From contig JADJOZ010000008.1 of NCBI GenBank assembly GCA_016713525.1, positions 62,001 to 126,000 on the forward strand: a DNA stretch of 64,000 bases, read 5' to 3'. The DNA comes from Bacteroidota bacterium (lineage in GTDB: Bacteria; Bacteroidota; Bacteroidia; AKYH767-A; OLB10). Below the pieces are notes generated by a model, which saw only the letters and a program-made list of their open reading frames with translations, did not search any database and had not been told where the DNA came from. The first letter of the stretch is position 1. The number at the start of each line of letters is the position of its first letter. Position numbers and translations under genes: made by a program. Below, in pieces: positions 8,739-18,048 of the stretch.

Positions 8739-9719
8739 CTAATAATTGAACAGCTTACCGGTGAATAAGCGTGCTGTGCTTTGCATGGCATAAATCAGTA
8801 TTCCTGTTCCAAAAGAAGCAGCATCATATTCTTTAGTCATTCCCGGTAAAATAAATTTGTCCTCCAGCAAAGTTTGTCCGTTGCTGTTCATAATTTTCAA
8901 TGATGTACCGGTTGCATCCTCATTCATTTTCACATATACTTTACCGTTATATGCCTGCACTTCAAAAGGAGGTTTTTGATAAGAAGCATCCGCATAACCG
9001 GTTGACCCGCAAAGTAATTCTGTTCCATATAAAATCTGGACTTCAGCAAGCGTTAATTCCCGGTTGTAAACCCGCATATCATCAATGATTCCATCAAAAT
9101 AAAACGGTGCAGTTGCAACATCCATGCCGCCACCAATCCAAACATTGCGCTGTCGGTTGATTATAGGAGAACTGGTAAGCATAGAATATAATAATGAGCC
9201 ATTCATATAAACCCGCATACCATTCCCTGGATTTACTGTATACACCCAGTGTTGCCATGCGTTGGAAAAAACTGCTCCGGGAATAAATAATCGACCACCG
9301 GCAGTACAGTTTCCATGGTCAAGAACTGTTGTTGAAACACCATTATGAGAATAATAAGCCATGCAATTTAAACGATCATAAAAATCATCCGGCATCATCA
9401 TAAATAATGTTTGTGTTTTCACCTGATTCGGCTGAATCCAGGTGCTTAACGAAAACGAATTCGACTGACTTATATTTCCATATAATCCAATATCAATATA
9501 GTCATTAATTCCGTCAAAATCATATGCGCCGTTGGGTTGCCCAAACCTGTCATTCACCAACAAAGGTCCGTACACAGTGCCGTGATGTCCGTTTCCTGTT
9601 TCATCATTTGCATTTCCATAAAAGGGATAACAGGCAACTAATCCCAGATTCAAATTCTGTGCTTTCGAACATAATACCGTCTGAAGCAATAACAAAATTG
9701 CAATTCCAATAATTCTCAT
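8739..9719 (-). CDS. Secreted LamG/concanavalin-like protein with C-terminal T9SS-type domain
   Basis: The 326-residue protein has a signal peptide (MRIIGIAILLLLQTVLCSKAQ) and a LamG-like jelly-roll (about 25-235): 'LVACYPFYGNANDETGNGHHG', 'AYDFDGINDYIDIG' and 'YFDGIIDDMRVYNRELTLAEV' are the hallmark strands of this carbohydrate- or protein-binding fold. The last 75 residues (from 'VQAYNGKVYVKM') look like a T9SS type A sorting domain. It is probably displayed on the cell surface or released. Its ligand is unknown. The gene is convergent with msrB and divergent from the M13 peptidase. Confidence 0.8.
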   Translation of the reverse strand: MRIIGIAILLLLQTVLCSKAQNLNLGLVACYPFYGNANDETGNGHHGTVYGPLLVNDRFGQPNGAYDFDGINDYIDIGLYGNISQSNSFSLSTWIQPNQVKTQTLFMMMPDDFYDRLNCMAYYSHNGVSTTVLDHGNCTAGGRLFIPGAVFSNAWQHWVYTVNPGNGMRVYMNGSLLYSMLTSSPIINRQRNVWIGGGMDVATAPFYFDGIIDDMRVYNRELTLAEVQILYGTELLCGSTGYADASYQKPPFEVQAYNGKVYVKMNEDATGTSLKIMNSNGQTLLEDKFILPGMTKEYDAASFGTGILIYAMQSTARLFTGKLFNY

Positions 9720-9753
9720 TTCTATAAAATTTAACTGTGCGAAATTTCAGTAA

Positions 9754-9822
9754 AAAGTATCACCACTAAATTAAGTGCTTCTTCCCAATTTTCCAAACGC
9801 CATGAATTGGTGATAATACTTT
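9754..9822. repeat. Inverted repeat in the divergent LamG/M13 promoter region
   Basis: The arms AAAGTATCACCA (9754-9765) and TGGTGATAATACTTT (9808-9822) are complementary over 12 positions with a three-base bulge, separated by 42 bases. It lies between divergent starts at 9719 and 9937 and could be a binding site or a structured leader; I cannot choose. Confidence 0.35.
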
Positions 9823-9936
9823 ATATTTGATTGTATTGCAATTAGTTACAACTTTTGCCGTTTAAACGAATCAGAGTGAAAAGTGTTTATAATTACCTTA
9901 TAATGCTTACTTTTACCACCTGAAACCTGTCGAAAT

Positions 9937-11984
9937 ATGAAAAAACTGCTTTGGTCAGTAATGCTGATCCCCTTTGTAATAAGTTCCTGTGGAACGAAAA
10001 ATGATGCCGGTAACGATACAGCCGGTCCCGACTTTTTAGCTGCTAATATTGATTCAACCGTAAAGCCGGGCGACGACTTTTTCCTGTTTGCCAATAATGG
10101 TTGGTTTAAGAAAAATCCGATTCCTGCAAGTGAACAGAGTAATGGATTATGGCAACTCATTCGTGATACTATTAATGCGCAGGTTCGTCAGATCTGTGAA
10201 TCATCGGCAGCTCTTAAAGATGCTCCAAAAGGAAGTGCAAAGCAAAAAGTCGGCGATATGTTTTTCTCCGGTATGGATAGTATCAACAACAACAAACTTG
10301 GTTTAGCTGCACTACAGCCGGAACTTGATCAGATTGCAGCAATCAATGATAAGGCTACACTGGCAAAAGCAGTTGCAAAAATTCATATGGTATCGGGTGC
10401 TCCGTTATTTAATTTTTATGTAGGTCAGGATGATAAGCAAAGCGATAAATATGCTATTTTCATTTCACAGGGGGATTATCGTTACCTGATCGTACTTACT
10501 ATGTGGATTCAGATGAACGTGCACTGAAGATTCGTGAGAAGTTTCCTGTTCATTTGAAAAACATGTTTCAATTGATGGGTAATGATGAGAAAAAAGCTAC
10601 AGGTAGTGCATCTTTATTTATGAATCTGGAAACTACTCTTGCAAAGGCATCCCGCAAACGCGAAGATACACGTGATCCATTACAAAATTATCATAAAATG
10701 ACTGTTGCCGAATTGCAGCAAATGACTCCTGCATTCGACTGGAATACATTTTTTACGGAATGTGGCTTGCAAGATGTTGATACGGTAATTGTTGGTCAAC
10801 CGGAAGTTTTGAAAGCATTAAACACGATGCTTGAAAAAAATTCGATGGATATGTGGAAAGATTATCTGCGCTATCATTTAGTTCGCGGACTTGCAAGTTA
10901 TCTTGATGATAATACCTATAAAGAAACGTTTAGCTTTTTCAGCACGACACTCCGGGGCGTTACAGAGCCAAAGCCAAGATGGAAAAGAGTTACTGACCAA
11001 ACTAATTCGGCATTGGGAGAGTTAATCGGACAGGTTTATGTTGATGAATTCCTTCCTAAAGGAACAAAAGAAAAGCTTACAGAAATTGGCAATGCCATTA
11101 AAGATGTTTATGCCGACCGCATTAAGAATCTGGATTGGATGAGTGATGTGACCAAAGAAAAAGCACTCGTGAAATTGAGTACAATTGTAATGAAAGTTGG
11201 TTATCCAGATAAGTGGAAAGACATGAGCAGTCTGACCGTTGACCGTTCTTCCTACGCCCGTAATGTGATGAATGCAAACGAGTGGGCTATGCGTTACATG
11301 GTTAATAAATTTGGTAATCCGGTGCGCCGGGATGAATGGGAAATGTATCCTCAAACTTACAATGCCTACTACAATCCTTCAAACAATGAAATCGTTGTTC
11401 CTGGATGTAACATAATGGTTCCAGGTTATGAAAGAGTATTGGCCGATGATGCAATCCTTTATTCTATCATTGGCGGTTCCACTTTCGGACATGAAATCAC
11501 ACACGGTTTCGATGATCAGGGAAGCAAATATGATGAAAAAGGAAACCTGAATAACTGGTGGACATCGGAAGACAGTGCCCGTTTTTATGCTAAAACTGCA
11601 ATGATCGTTCAGCAGTATGGCGAATACAATCCTGTAGACAGCCTGCGAATCAATGGCGAACTTACACAAGGTGAAAATATTGCCGATTTAGGTGGTATTA
11701 TTATGGGTTATGAAGCATTCAAAAAAACCAAACAATACATCGACAAACAAGTAATTGCCGGATTAACACCTGACCAAAGATTCTTTTTGGGATATGCATT
11801 GGCATGGATGATTAATGAACGTCCGGAATCATTAGCAGCTCAAGTAAAAAGTGATGAGCACTCCCCTGCAAAATATCGTGTAATCGGACCTCTTTCAAAT
11901 ATGCCTGAATTTCATGAAACTTTCAGCATTAAGGAAGGCGACTTCATGAGAAGATCTGATAGTTTACGAGTGAAAATCTGGTAA
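9937..11984 (+). CDS. pepO: M13 family zinc endopeptidase (PepO/neprilysin-like), frameshifted
   Basis: A lipoprotein signal (MKKLLWSVMLIPFVISSC) is followed by an M13 peptidase of about 682 residues, the normal family length. The N-terminal lid domain (from 'KPGDDFFLFANNGWFKKNPIP') leads to the catalytic domain with zinc motif HEITH in 'STFGHEITHGFDDQGS', the second ligand region 'GENIADLGGI' and the C-terminal 'RVIGPLSNMPEF'. The frame breaks at the G5 run 10470-10474; adding one G joins 'FISQGGLSLPDRTYYVDSDE'. As given it would yield a truncated 196-residue protein and an internal fragment. It cleaves short peptides in the periplasm. The gene precedes a c-type cytochrome by 33 bp. Confidence 0.88.
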
Positions 11985-12017
11985 TTGTATTCAATAAAAT
12001 ATTATTTAATTTAAGTC

Positions 12018-12464
12018 ATGAAAAAAGCAATTATTATCATCTCATTATTTGCCGGAGTGTTAGTGTTTCAGGCAATCAAACCGGATGCAGGATTAATTGA
12101 ATTTGCTTCTGCCGATACTACCGACGTAAATCCAAATGGCTCCAGCGAACTTTCGTTATTAATGAGAGATATGCAAAAATATACCAATCAGGCTAAAGCC
12201 GATTTAAAAGCCGGCAAAACACCGGCATCATTTCCTGCTGATTTCAATAAACTGTTTACTGCAAAAATTTCAGAAAATAATTCGAAAAGTGAATTCTATA
12301 ATCAGTTTGGAGAATTATATATTTCAAGTGTGAAAAATTATGCGTCATCCTCAACTGAAAACCGTGTTGAAACTTACAATAATATGGTAAATGCATGCCT
12401 GGCCTGTCATTCTCAACATTGCCCGGGACCTGTTCCGGTAATTAAAAAGATGAAGGTTGAATAA
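12018..12464 (+). CDS. Cytochrome c'-like periplasmic protein
   Basis: The 148-residue protein has a signal peptide (MKKAIIIISLFAGVLVFQA) and a helical body with a single haem-attachment motif CLACH near the C-terminus (residues about 130-134, followed by SQHCPGP). A C-terminal CxxCH in a four-helix protein of this size is the cytochrome c' arrangement. The sixth ligand side and gas-binding function are not visible. Bacteroidota members typically carry the same 'CxxCH..yCPGP' tail. It follows the M13 peptidase gene closely and ends at a strong terminator. Confidence 0.8.
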   Translation: MKKAIIIISLFAGVLVFQAIKPDAGLIEFASADTTDVNPNGSSELSLLMRDMQKYTNQAKADLKAGKTPASFPADFNKLFTAKISENNSKSEFYNQFGELYISSVKNYASSSTENRVETYNNMVNACLACHSQHCPGPVPVIKKMKVE

Positions 12465-12484
12465 AATACTTTCAAGACCTTTAA

Positions 12485-12519
12485 ATAAAAAACGACTTCC
12501 AACGGGGTCGTTTTTTTTA
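12485..12519 (+). terminator. Rho-independent terminator after the cytochrome gene
   Basis: The hairpin AACGAC...GTCGTT (12491-12496 and 12507-12512) has A-rich sequence before it and a run of eight T after the loop arm, 20 bases past the stop codon at 12464. Confidence 0.8.
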
Positions 12520-12567
12520 TTCTGCAAAGTGATCAAAAATCACCATCCTTGACTACCGTTATATTCT

Positions 12568-12784
12568 CCGGAGCCGAAGGCGATCCAAAAATTAATTTCC
12601 AGAGCCGCAGGCGAAACTCGATTTAATTTCCAGAGCCGCAGGCGAAACTCAAATTAATTTCCAGAGCCGCAGGCGAAACTCGATTTAATTTCCAGAGCCG
12701 CAGGCGAAACTCGATTTAATCCCCAGAGCCGAAGGCGATCCTCAAATCAATCCCCAGAGCCGAAGGCGATCCATGGAATAACTC
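12568..12784. repeat. Seven tandem 31-bp repeats (GAGCCGCAGGCGA core)
   Basis: Units start at 12568, 12599, 12630, 12661, 12692, 12723 and 12754, an exact 31-bp period. Each has the core CCAGAGCCGCAGGCG or CCAGAGCCGAAGGCG plus an AT-rich arm. Units 2-5 end in the 'aaactc' type, units 1, 6 and 7 in the 'atcc' type. GCC-GCA-GGC could form a small stem. The reverse complement of the same unit occurs at 44966-45247. Confidence 0.9.
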
Positions 12785-12904
12785 CTTAATTAACCACCTA
12801 ATTAACTACCTAATTAACTACCTAATTAACCACCTAATTAACCACCTAATTAACCACCTAATTAACTACTTAATTAACCACCTAATTAACCACTTAATTA
12901 ACTA
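12785..12904. repeat. Ten tandem 12-bp repeats (TTAATTAACCAC)
   Basis: Ten consecutive 12-bp units (C[C/T]TAATTAAC[C/T]A) run without interruption from 12785 to 12904. The last unit contains the stop codon of the zinc peptidase gene (12894-12896 on the minus strand), so its three final codons are repeat-derived. The same 12-mer occurs in opposite orientation at 44762. Confidence 0.92.
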
Positions 12905-13742
12905 CGCCACGTTTAAAAGTGTCGCCATCACTCATCAAACCACTTTGAAAACCTTTTTTAAACCAGAACATTCTTTGATCACTGGTTCCATGGGTAAACG
13001 ATTCAGGGACAACATAACCCCGTGATTCCATTTGCAGTCTGTCGTCACCAATGGCATTAGCAGCGGTTAGTGCTTCTTCAATATCTCCGGCTTCAAGAAT
13101 ATTATTCAATTCATGAGCATGATGTGCCCAGAGTCCGGCAAAAAAATCGGCCTGCAATTCTACTTTAACAGAAAGCTGATTATATTCTTCTTCGCTGATT
13201 TGTCCACGCATGCCATGAACTTTATCTGAAATCCCCAACTGATTTTGCACATGGTGTCCGATTTCGTGAGCAATAACATAAGCCATGGCAAAATCTCCTG
13301 GTGCTTTAAACCGTTCTTTAAGTTCAGAATAAAAACTGAGATCAATATAAGCTTTGGCATCTGCGGGACAATAAAAGGGTCCGCTGGCAGCAGATGCAAA
13401 TCCGCAGGCAGATTGCACCTCACCGGTAAATAAAACCAGTTTTGGTTGTTCGTATGTTGCCTGCAATTGCTCCCTGAAAACCTGCTCCCAAACAACTTCG
13501 GTTTCCTTTAGCACTACCGAAACAAATTGCGAAGCTTCATCATTAAGTGCAGCCCCGCTGGCAGGTTGTTCCGTTTGTTGTTGTTGACCAACCTGTTGTA
13601 ACAACTGAGATGGATCACTACCGGTAAGCAATGCAATAATTATAATTATTACAGTACCAATTCCTAATCCTGCACCTAATTTAGCTCCACCTCCTCTGCG
13701 ATCTTCAACGTTACCTGAACCTTCACGATTTCTCCATTTCAT
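12894..13742 (-). CDS. Neutral zinc metallopeptidase, YpfJ/KPN_02809 family
   Basis: The 282-residue protein has a short basic N-terminus, one transmembrane helix (about 28-42), a Gln-rich linker and a peptidase domain with 'VVWEQVF', 'SACGFASAASGPFYCPAD' and the zinc motif HEIGHHVQ (about residue 161), followed by 'VELQADFFAGLWAHHA' in which the Glu is the expected third ligand. This is the complete putative neutral zinc metallopeptidase family; substrates are unknown. The domain should face the periplasm. Its last codons and stop lie in a 12-bp tandem repeat array. It sits downstream of the YHYH gene with a terminator between. Confidence 0.92.
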   Translation of the reverse strand: MKWRNREGSGNVEDRRGGGAKLGAGLGIGTVIIIIIALLTGSDPSQLLQQVGQQQQTEQPASGAALNDEASQFVSVVLKETEVVWEQVFREQLQATYEQPKLVLFTGEVQSACGFASAASGPFYCPADAKAYIDLSFYSELKERFKAPGDFAMAYVIAHEIGHHVQNQLGISDKVHGMRGQISEEEYNQLSVKVELQADFFAGLWAHHAHELNNILEAGDIEEALTAANAIGDDRLQMESRGYVVPESFTHGTSDQRMFWFKKGFQSGLMSDGDTFKRGVVN

Positions 13743-13800
13743 AGCTGCTATGTATTTGATTCAAAAATAATCAACACAGCTCAAAAAAACAACAGCAATA

Positions 13801-13840
13801 AAAAACGCCCTCCACTGATTAGGCTGAAGGACGTTTTCAC
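13801..13840 (-). terminator. Probable terminator of the YHYH-protein gene
   Basis: On the minus strand, 19-58 bases after the stop at 13859, AAAACG and CGTTTT arms flank an imperfect stem and loop and the descending arm continues into TTTTTT. It separates the YHYH gene from the downstream peptidase gene. Confidence 0.5.
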
Positions 13841-13858
13841 TCCCTGGAATGAGCACTA

Positions 13859-15082
13859 TTAATGCACTAGTTTTTTGCTGACAAGTGTGTTTCCACTGTA
13901 CAATGATAATATATAAATTCCATGCGATAATGAATTAACCGGCAGAATGTTAACTACGTCTTCTTTAATGGAGTTGTATTGTTTAATAACTCTTCCGGAA
14001 ATATCGGTAAATGTTACAATTGCATCATGTGCAATACCGCTTCCGGCAACAAAAACAACCTCACCCGACTGAGAAGAAATTGTTAGCAGTGGTGTTTCAT
14101 CATTATACAATTGTACTACTGTAGTTCCCGGAACATAAGTAACAACCGTTTCACTTATTATATTGTGTCCTGATCCGGGTCCCGTATTTCCAGGTTGAAC
14201 CAATCCATAATAGGTAGGCCCTAAAACATAAGGATACAGAGGAACTTCATTATCACCAATACTAACGAAGTAAGCATATATGCCGGACGGATATTCGGGT
14301 GTAATGCAATATCTGCCGTTATGCTCATCGAGATCACCTAATCCGGGAACATATTCATAATCCTCTAAAAATGCGCCTAACGGATACGTACCACCAATTG
14401 CGGGGCCATATTGCGAAGCATTCAACACTGTACCATTTGGCAGCGTAGTGCGTGAAGTAATTGTCCGCAACCGGTAACTGGTTTGCATTTTGCGTTTGGG
14501 TCCTGTACCATTCACATTAGAAAAACCAAATGATCCATAAATAGGAAAACCATCAAAAGCATAACCGATGATTGGAGCATGCACCGTGCTATCGGTATCA
14601 TCATACAAACAGGTTGGATTTACATGCAAATGGTATTCTCCATTGGGTGCAGGATGACCCAGACAATTATCGAAACTGATTCCTTCAAAAACATAAGCAT
14701 CACGATTCCATACACCCTGGTTATTATACGACATACCATCTTTTGCATTAAAAATTGAAACACCATTAGTCCACACCCCAATATGACCAAGTGGTGTATT
14801 GACCGGATTACCTGCATTTTGCACTGGAGTACGAGTGATCTTGAAAAGAAAATTTTGATTTACCGGTGTATTTGGATTAGCTGTCCATGGGCCAATTGAA
14901 TAATCGGGTATACATGTTGTAGTCACATATACCTGATTGGCTGAATATTGAACCAATTGTACATTAGAAGGGATTCCGGCATAACCGGTTTGTCCACCCG
15001 GATTAATCAACCAGGAAGTGATTTCAGGTGTTTGTGCAAATAAAGCAAATGGTAAGAGGCTGAGTAGCAAGGTTTTTTTCAT
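13859..15082 (-). CDS. YHYH-domain protein with T9SS sorting domain
   Basis: The 407-residue product has a signal peptide (MKKTLLLSLLPFALFAQ), a YHYH domain (about residues 45-285) marked by 'GVWTNGVSIFNAKDG', 'HPAPNGEYHLHVNP' and 'GYAFDGFPIYG', and a T9SS type A sorting domain in the last 70 residues (ending 'SHGIYILSLYSGNTLVSKKLVH'). The name motif reads YHLH here. The family is exported and of unknown function, sometimes with His-rich metal-site character. Surface display is expected. The gene is transcribed leftward from a promoter region shared with the yceI gene. Confidence 0.88.
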   Translation of the reverse strand: MKKTLLLSLLPFALFAQTPEITSWLINPGGQTGYAGIPSNVQLVQYSANQVYVTTTCIPDYSIGPWTANPNTPVNQNFLFKITRTPVQNAGNPVNTPLGHIGVWTNGVSIFNAKDGMSYNNQGVWNRDAYVFEGISFDNCLGHPAPNGEYHLHVNPTCLYDDTDSTVHAPIIGYAFDGFPIYGSFGFSNVNGTGPKRKMQTSYRLRTITSRTTLPNGTVLNASQYGPAIGGTYPLGAFLEDYEYVPGLGDLDEHNGRYCITPEYPSGIYAYFVSIGDNEVPLYPYVLGPTYYGLVQPGNTGPGSGHNIISETVVTYVPGTTVVQLYNDETPLLTISSQSGEVVFVAGSGIAHDAIVTFTDISGRVIKQYNSIKEDVVNILPVNSLSHGIYILSLYSGNTLVSKKLVH

Positions 15083-15288
15083 GGCGGTTCGACTATATGA
15101 AAGAACAAAGGTTTAAATGTCGTGACTTTAATTTATTTAGTTGATAAACAATTAGTTAACAATTATTTCAACCAATGACATGGAAATTATATGTTATGAC
15201 ATAAACTTTTACTCATATTTGTGGTTAAGGCAAAAACAGGAAAAACAAAAGAACCCAAAATATTCAAACCCTAAAACAAAAATTGAAA

Positions 15289-15900
15289 ATGAAAAAAACA
15301 TTGCTACTGTTGGCATTATTGCCGGCAACCTTAATGGCCACGATGCCAGGACTCCCGTCGAAACATGCAGTAACCTACAAAGTTGATGCTGCTAAAAGTA
15401 AAGTTGAATGGTATGCTGAGAAAGTAACCGGAAAGCACAATGGAGTTGTTACCATTAAAAGTGGTGAAGTGAACAACGATCATGGAAAATTGTCGGGCAC
15501 ATTTGCCATTGATATGACAACTATCACTGTTACCGACTTAGAGGGTGGCATGCAAGGGAAATTGGAAGGACACTTAAAGTCTGATGATTTCTTTGCTGTT
15601 GAAAAAAATCCGACTGCTACATTTATCATGACTTCAGTTGCTCCATTAGCAGATGTAAAAGCAGGCGAACCAAATTTCAATGTTACAGGTAAGCTTACTA
15701 TCAAAGGAATTACCAATGATGTTACTTTCCCTGCTATGATTCGTTTTGAAGGCAACACGATGACTGCAAAAGGTGATGTAAAAATTGATCGTACTAAATA
15801 CGATATTCGTTATGGTTCAAAAACTTTCTTTTCCGACATTGGAGATAAAGCTATCTATGATGAATTCACCATTAAACTTGATATAGTTGCAGGAATGTAA
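15289..15900 (+). CDS. YceI-family periplasmic lipid-binding protein
   Basis: The protein is 203 residues from the ATG at 15289; a TTG two codons earlier is less likely. A signal peptide (MKKTLLLLALLPATLMA) precedes a YceI lipocalin-like barrel: 'YKVDAAKSKVEWYAEKVTGKHNGVV', 'GTFAIDMTTITVTD', 'HLKSDDFFAVEKNPTATFIM', 'GKLTIKGITNDVTFPA' and 'DRTKYDIRYGS', all in family order. YceI proteins bind isoprenoid or fatty-amide ligands. The gene stands alone and ends in a strong bidirectional-looking terminator. Confidence 0.95.
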   Translation: MKKTLLLLALLPATLMATMPGLPSKHAVTYKVDAAKSKVEWYAEKVTGKHNGVVTIKSGEVNNDHGKLSGTFAIDMTTITVTDLEGGMQGKLEGHLKSDDFFAVEKNPTATFIMTSVAPLADVKAGEPNFNVTGKLTIKGITNDVTFPAMIRFEGNTMTAKGDVKIDRTKYDIRYGSKTFFSDIGDKAIYDEFTIKLDIVAGM

Positions 15901-15916
15901 TAATCAATCATAAAAT

Positions 15917-15951
15917 CAAAAAGCCGGATCAGATTTGATCCGGCTTTTTTC
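15917..15951 (+). terminator. Strong terminator after yceI
   Basis: The arms AAGCCGGATCA and TGATCCGGCTT form an 11-bp stem around a three-base loop, followed by a T run and preceded by an A run, so it can also stop transcription from the leftward kinase gene that ends at 15965. Confidence 0.9.
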
Positions 15952-15964
15952 GTGATCAGGTTTT

Positions 15965-17802
15965 TTATTGCGGGTTATCGGTACGCTTTTGCACTAGTAC
16001 AGGAGCAATCAGTTTTACGGTTGTTCCAGGATTGCGATTTTCAAATTCAATATGTCCGTGCAACCCATTTGCCCGGCTCTCCATTGTCGACATGCCGGTT
16101 CCGGGTGTGATAGTATTCCGGTCGAATCCGGAACCATTATCGGATACGGCAACTACAATCAAACCGTTTTGGACATCGCAATTGCATTCAACAGTATTAC
16201 TACCACTATATTTAGCAGCATTATTCACTGCCTCTTTAAAAAATAATAACAGATTCCGTTTTGCATCGGGTGAAAGATATGTTGCATTGAATGCATCACT
16301 GGCTGTCAGCAAAAAAGAAATTCCGGAAGGAGCCAGAAGTTCAGCCGCAAAATTCCTCATTTTAGCAGTCAGCTCTTCGCCATTATCTTTCCGGGAATGA
16401 ATAGCCCACACAATATCATTCATTGCTTCCATGGTGCGGTATGTGGAAGTCTGAATTTTATCAAGAATTTCTTTCGATTGTTTTGGATTATTATCTAATT
16501 GTTTAGCGGCAACCTGACTATAAACACCAATACTGCTGAGTGCCGCTCCAATATCATCGTGTAAATCGCGGCTCAACTGTTCACGCAGCTGCAGTGTTTC
16601 AATTGTTTTCTGATTTTGCAGACTTGTCATCCGATTCTCATTTTCAACATGCTGTTGTTGCTGGCGTATGCGATAATTTCTGAAAACAAAAACAGGACAA
16701 TTCCGATCAACAGCACAATTAGCGTAGCAGCAACTCTTATTTTCCTTTCCTGAGAAAGAGTTTGTTGTAATTGTTTGTTTTCGATTTGCCGTTTCTGCAG
16801 TTCACTGTCGAGTGCATAAAACTGCTGAAGTGTTTCAACTGAATTACGCATGCTTGATACCTGAATGGTGCTATCAATTTTCCTTTGTCGGTTCTGCATT
16901 TCAACAGCATCAGGAAACTGTTGTGCATTTATAAAAATACGGGCAGCTTCACCATAAAATTCCCGACGTGTTACTTCACCAATTTTGTTCTCATTAGTAT
17001 TCAAAAAATTAATTCCATCTCTGATCTTTGAAAGTGCCTCTGTTTTCCTTCCGGAAGAAAAATAAACCGCGGCAATCTCCTGAAAGTTCACCAGTTGGGC
17101 ATCTGCATCTTCGGCAGCCGCAGCAATTCCATCTGCAAAATTAAAATACCAAAGAGCCGAATCATTGTCGTTGATGGCATGCTTTACTTTTCCAAGTGCC
17201 CATGCTGCAATAGCTTGACCCCGACCTGAATTAGCATCTTTCGCCAGAATAAGTGATAAGTGTAATTCCCTATCAGCAGCTTCATAATTTTTTAATTCGA
17301 GATAACATTGACCTAAGTTGGAATGTATCTGATATGTTCTGGATACAGGAAAAAGCGATGCACCTTTTGAAGGATACCATTGCAGAGACTGCTTTAAAAG
17401 CGGAACCGATTTTTCAGATTTATTCAGGCTCTGATATAATAAACCCAGCAAATTATATTCGCTGGCAATAAGGAGGCTGTCGTTTTTCAATTGAGCAAAA
17501 TGCATCGCTTTGTCAGCATATTCAATTGCCTTATCAAATAATCCTTCGTAATAAAGTATCTCTGCCGAATAACTATTCAGATAATAATTCAACTCTGTTG
17601 ATGAACGGGTGGCGGATTTCAGAAAACCCTGCGACAATTCGGCCCGTGCTTTTTCAAAATTAAATGCCTCCATATGATCAGAAGCCATTGAAATATGGAT
17701 TCTGATAGAATCCAATACCGGATCACTTTTGGCAACCGCCTGTCCGGTAAAAATCCCGCAAAAGGGCGCCAAAGAAGAAATGATAAAGCCGATTACTTTC
17801 AT
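15965..17802 (-). CDS. TPR-containing sensor histidine kinase (frameshifted)
   Basis: Two adjacent frames together form one protein of about 612 residues: signal peptide, tetratricopeptide repeats (about 35-320), coiled coil, one transmembrane helix (IRVAATLIVLLIGIVLFLF), a second coiled coil, then a HisKA_3 region with the phospho-acceptor His in 'LSRDLHDDIGAALSS' and a HATPase domain with 'DNGSGFDRNTITPGTGMSTM'. The break is at the A4 run 16683-16686 (T4 in the coding strand); one extra T gives 'FRNYRIRQQQQHVENENR', a perfect continuation into the kinase part. The architecture equals that of the kinase at 61305. No response regulator adjoins it, so it is an orphan sensor unless it uses the NarL-type regulator at 60538. 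Confidence 0.85.
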
Positions 17803-18020
17803 TTAATGTATTGAATATAAAGTAATTAAATGGTAGAATCGGGGGATATTTTACCATAATTTTCACATCAAAGATAAAATTCCATTTGAATTTACGCTAC
17901 TACTGAAACTAGTGATTTTTAACATTCAAATCCCGGAACCGGACCAACCGGCCGGATTGAATTCAAAATGGTTACCGGATGATATTTATCAGCACACCCA
18001 ATAGCAATGCTCTCTATTTT

Positions 18021-18028
18021 TACTTTTG
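18021..18028 (+). promoter_or_regulatory. Bacteroidota-type -7 box (TACTTTTG)
   Basis: The octamer matches TAnnTTTG and lies 20 bases before the ATG at 18049, the same spacing as at 2084/2112. Confidence 0.5.
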
Positions 18029-18048
18029 CTTAAGTAAACCTTCCATTT

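Noticed and set aside
12568..12904. Possible CRISPR array
   Set aside because: The units are contiguous tandem repeats of 31 and 12 bp with no unique spacers, and no cas genes are nearby.
15180..15386. Short frame upstream of and overlapping yceI
   Set aside because: It covers the yceI leader and signal-peptide region in another frame and has low-complexity Lys/Asn content with no start context.
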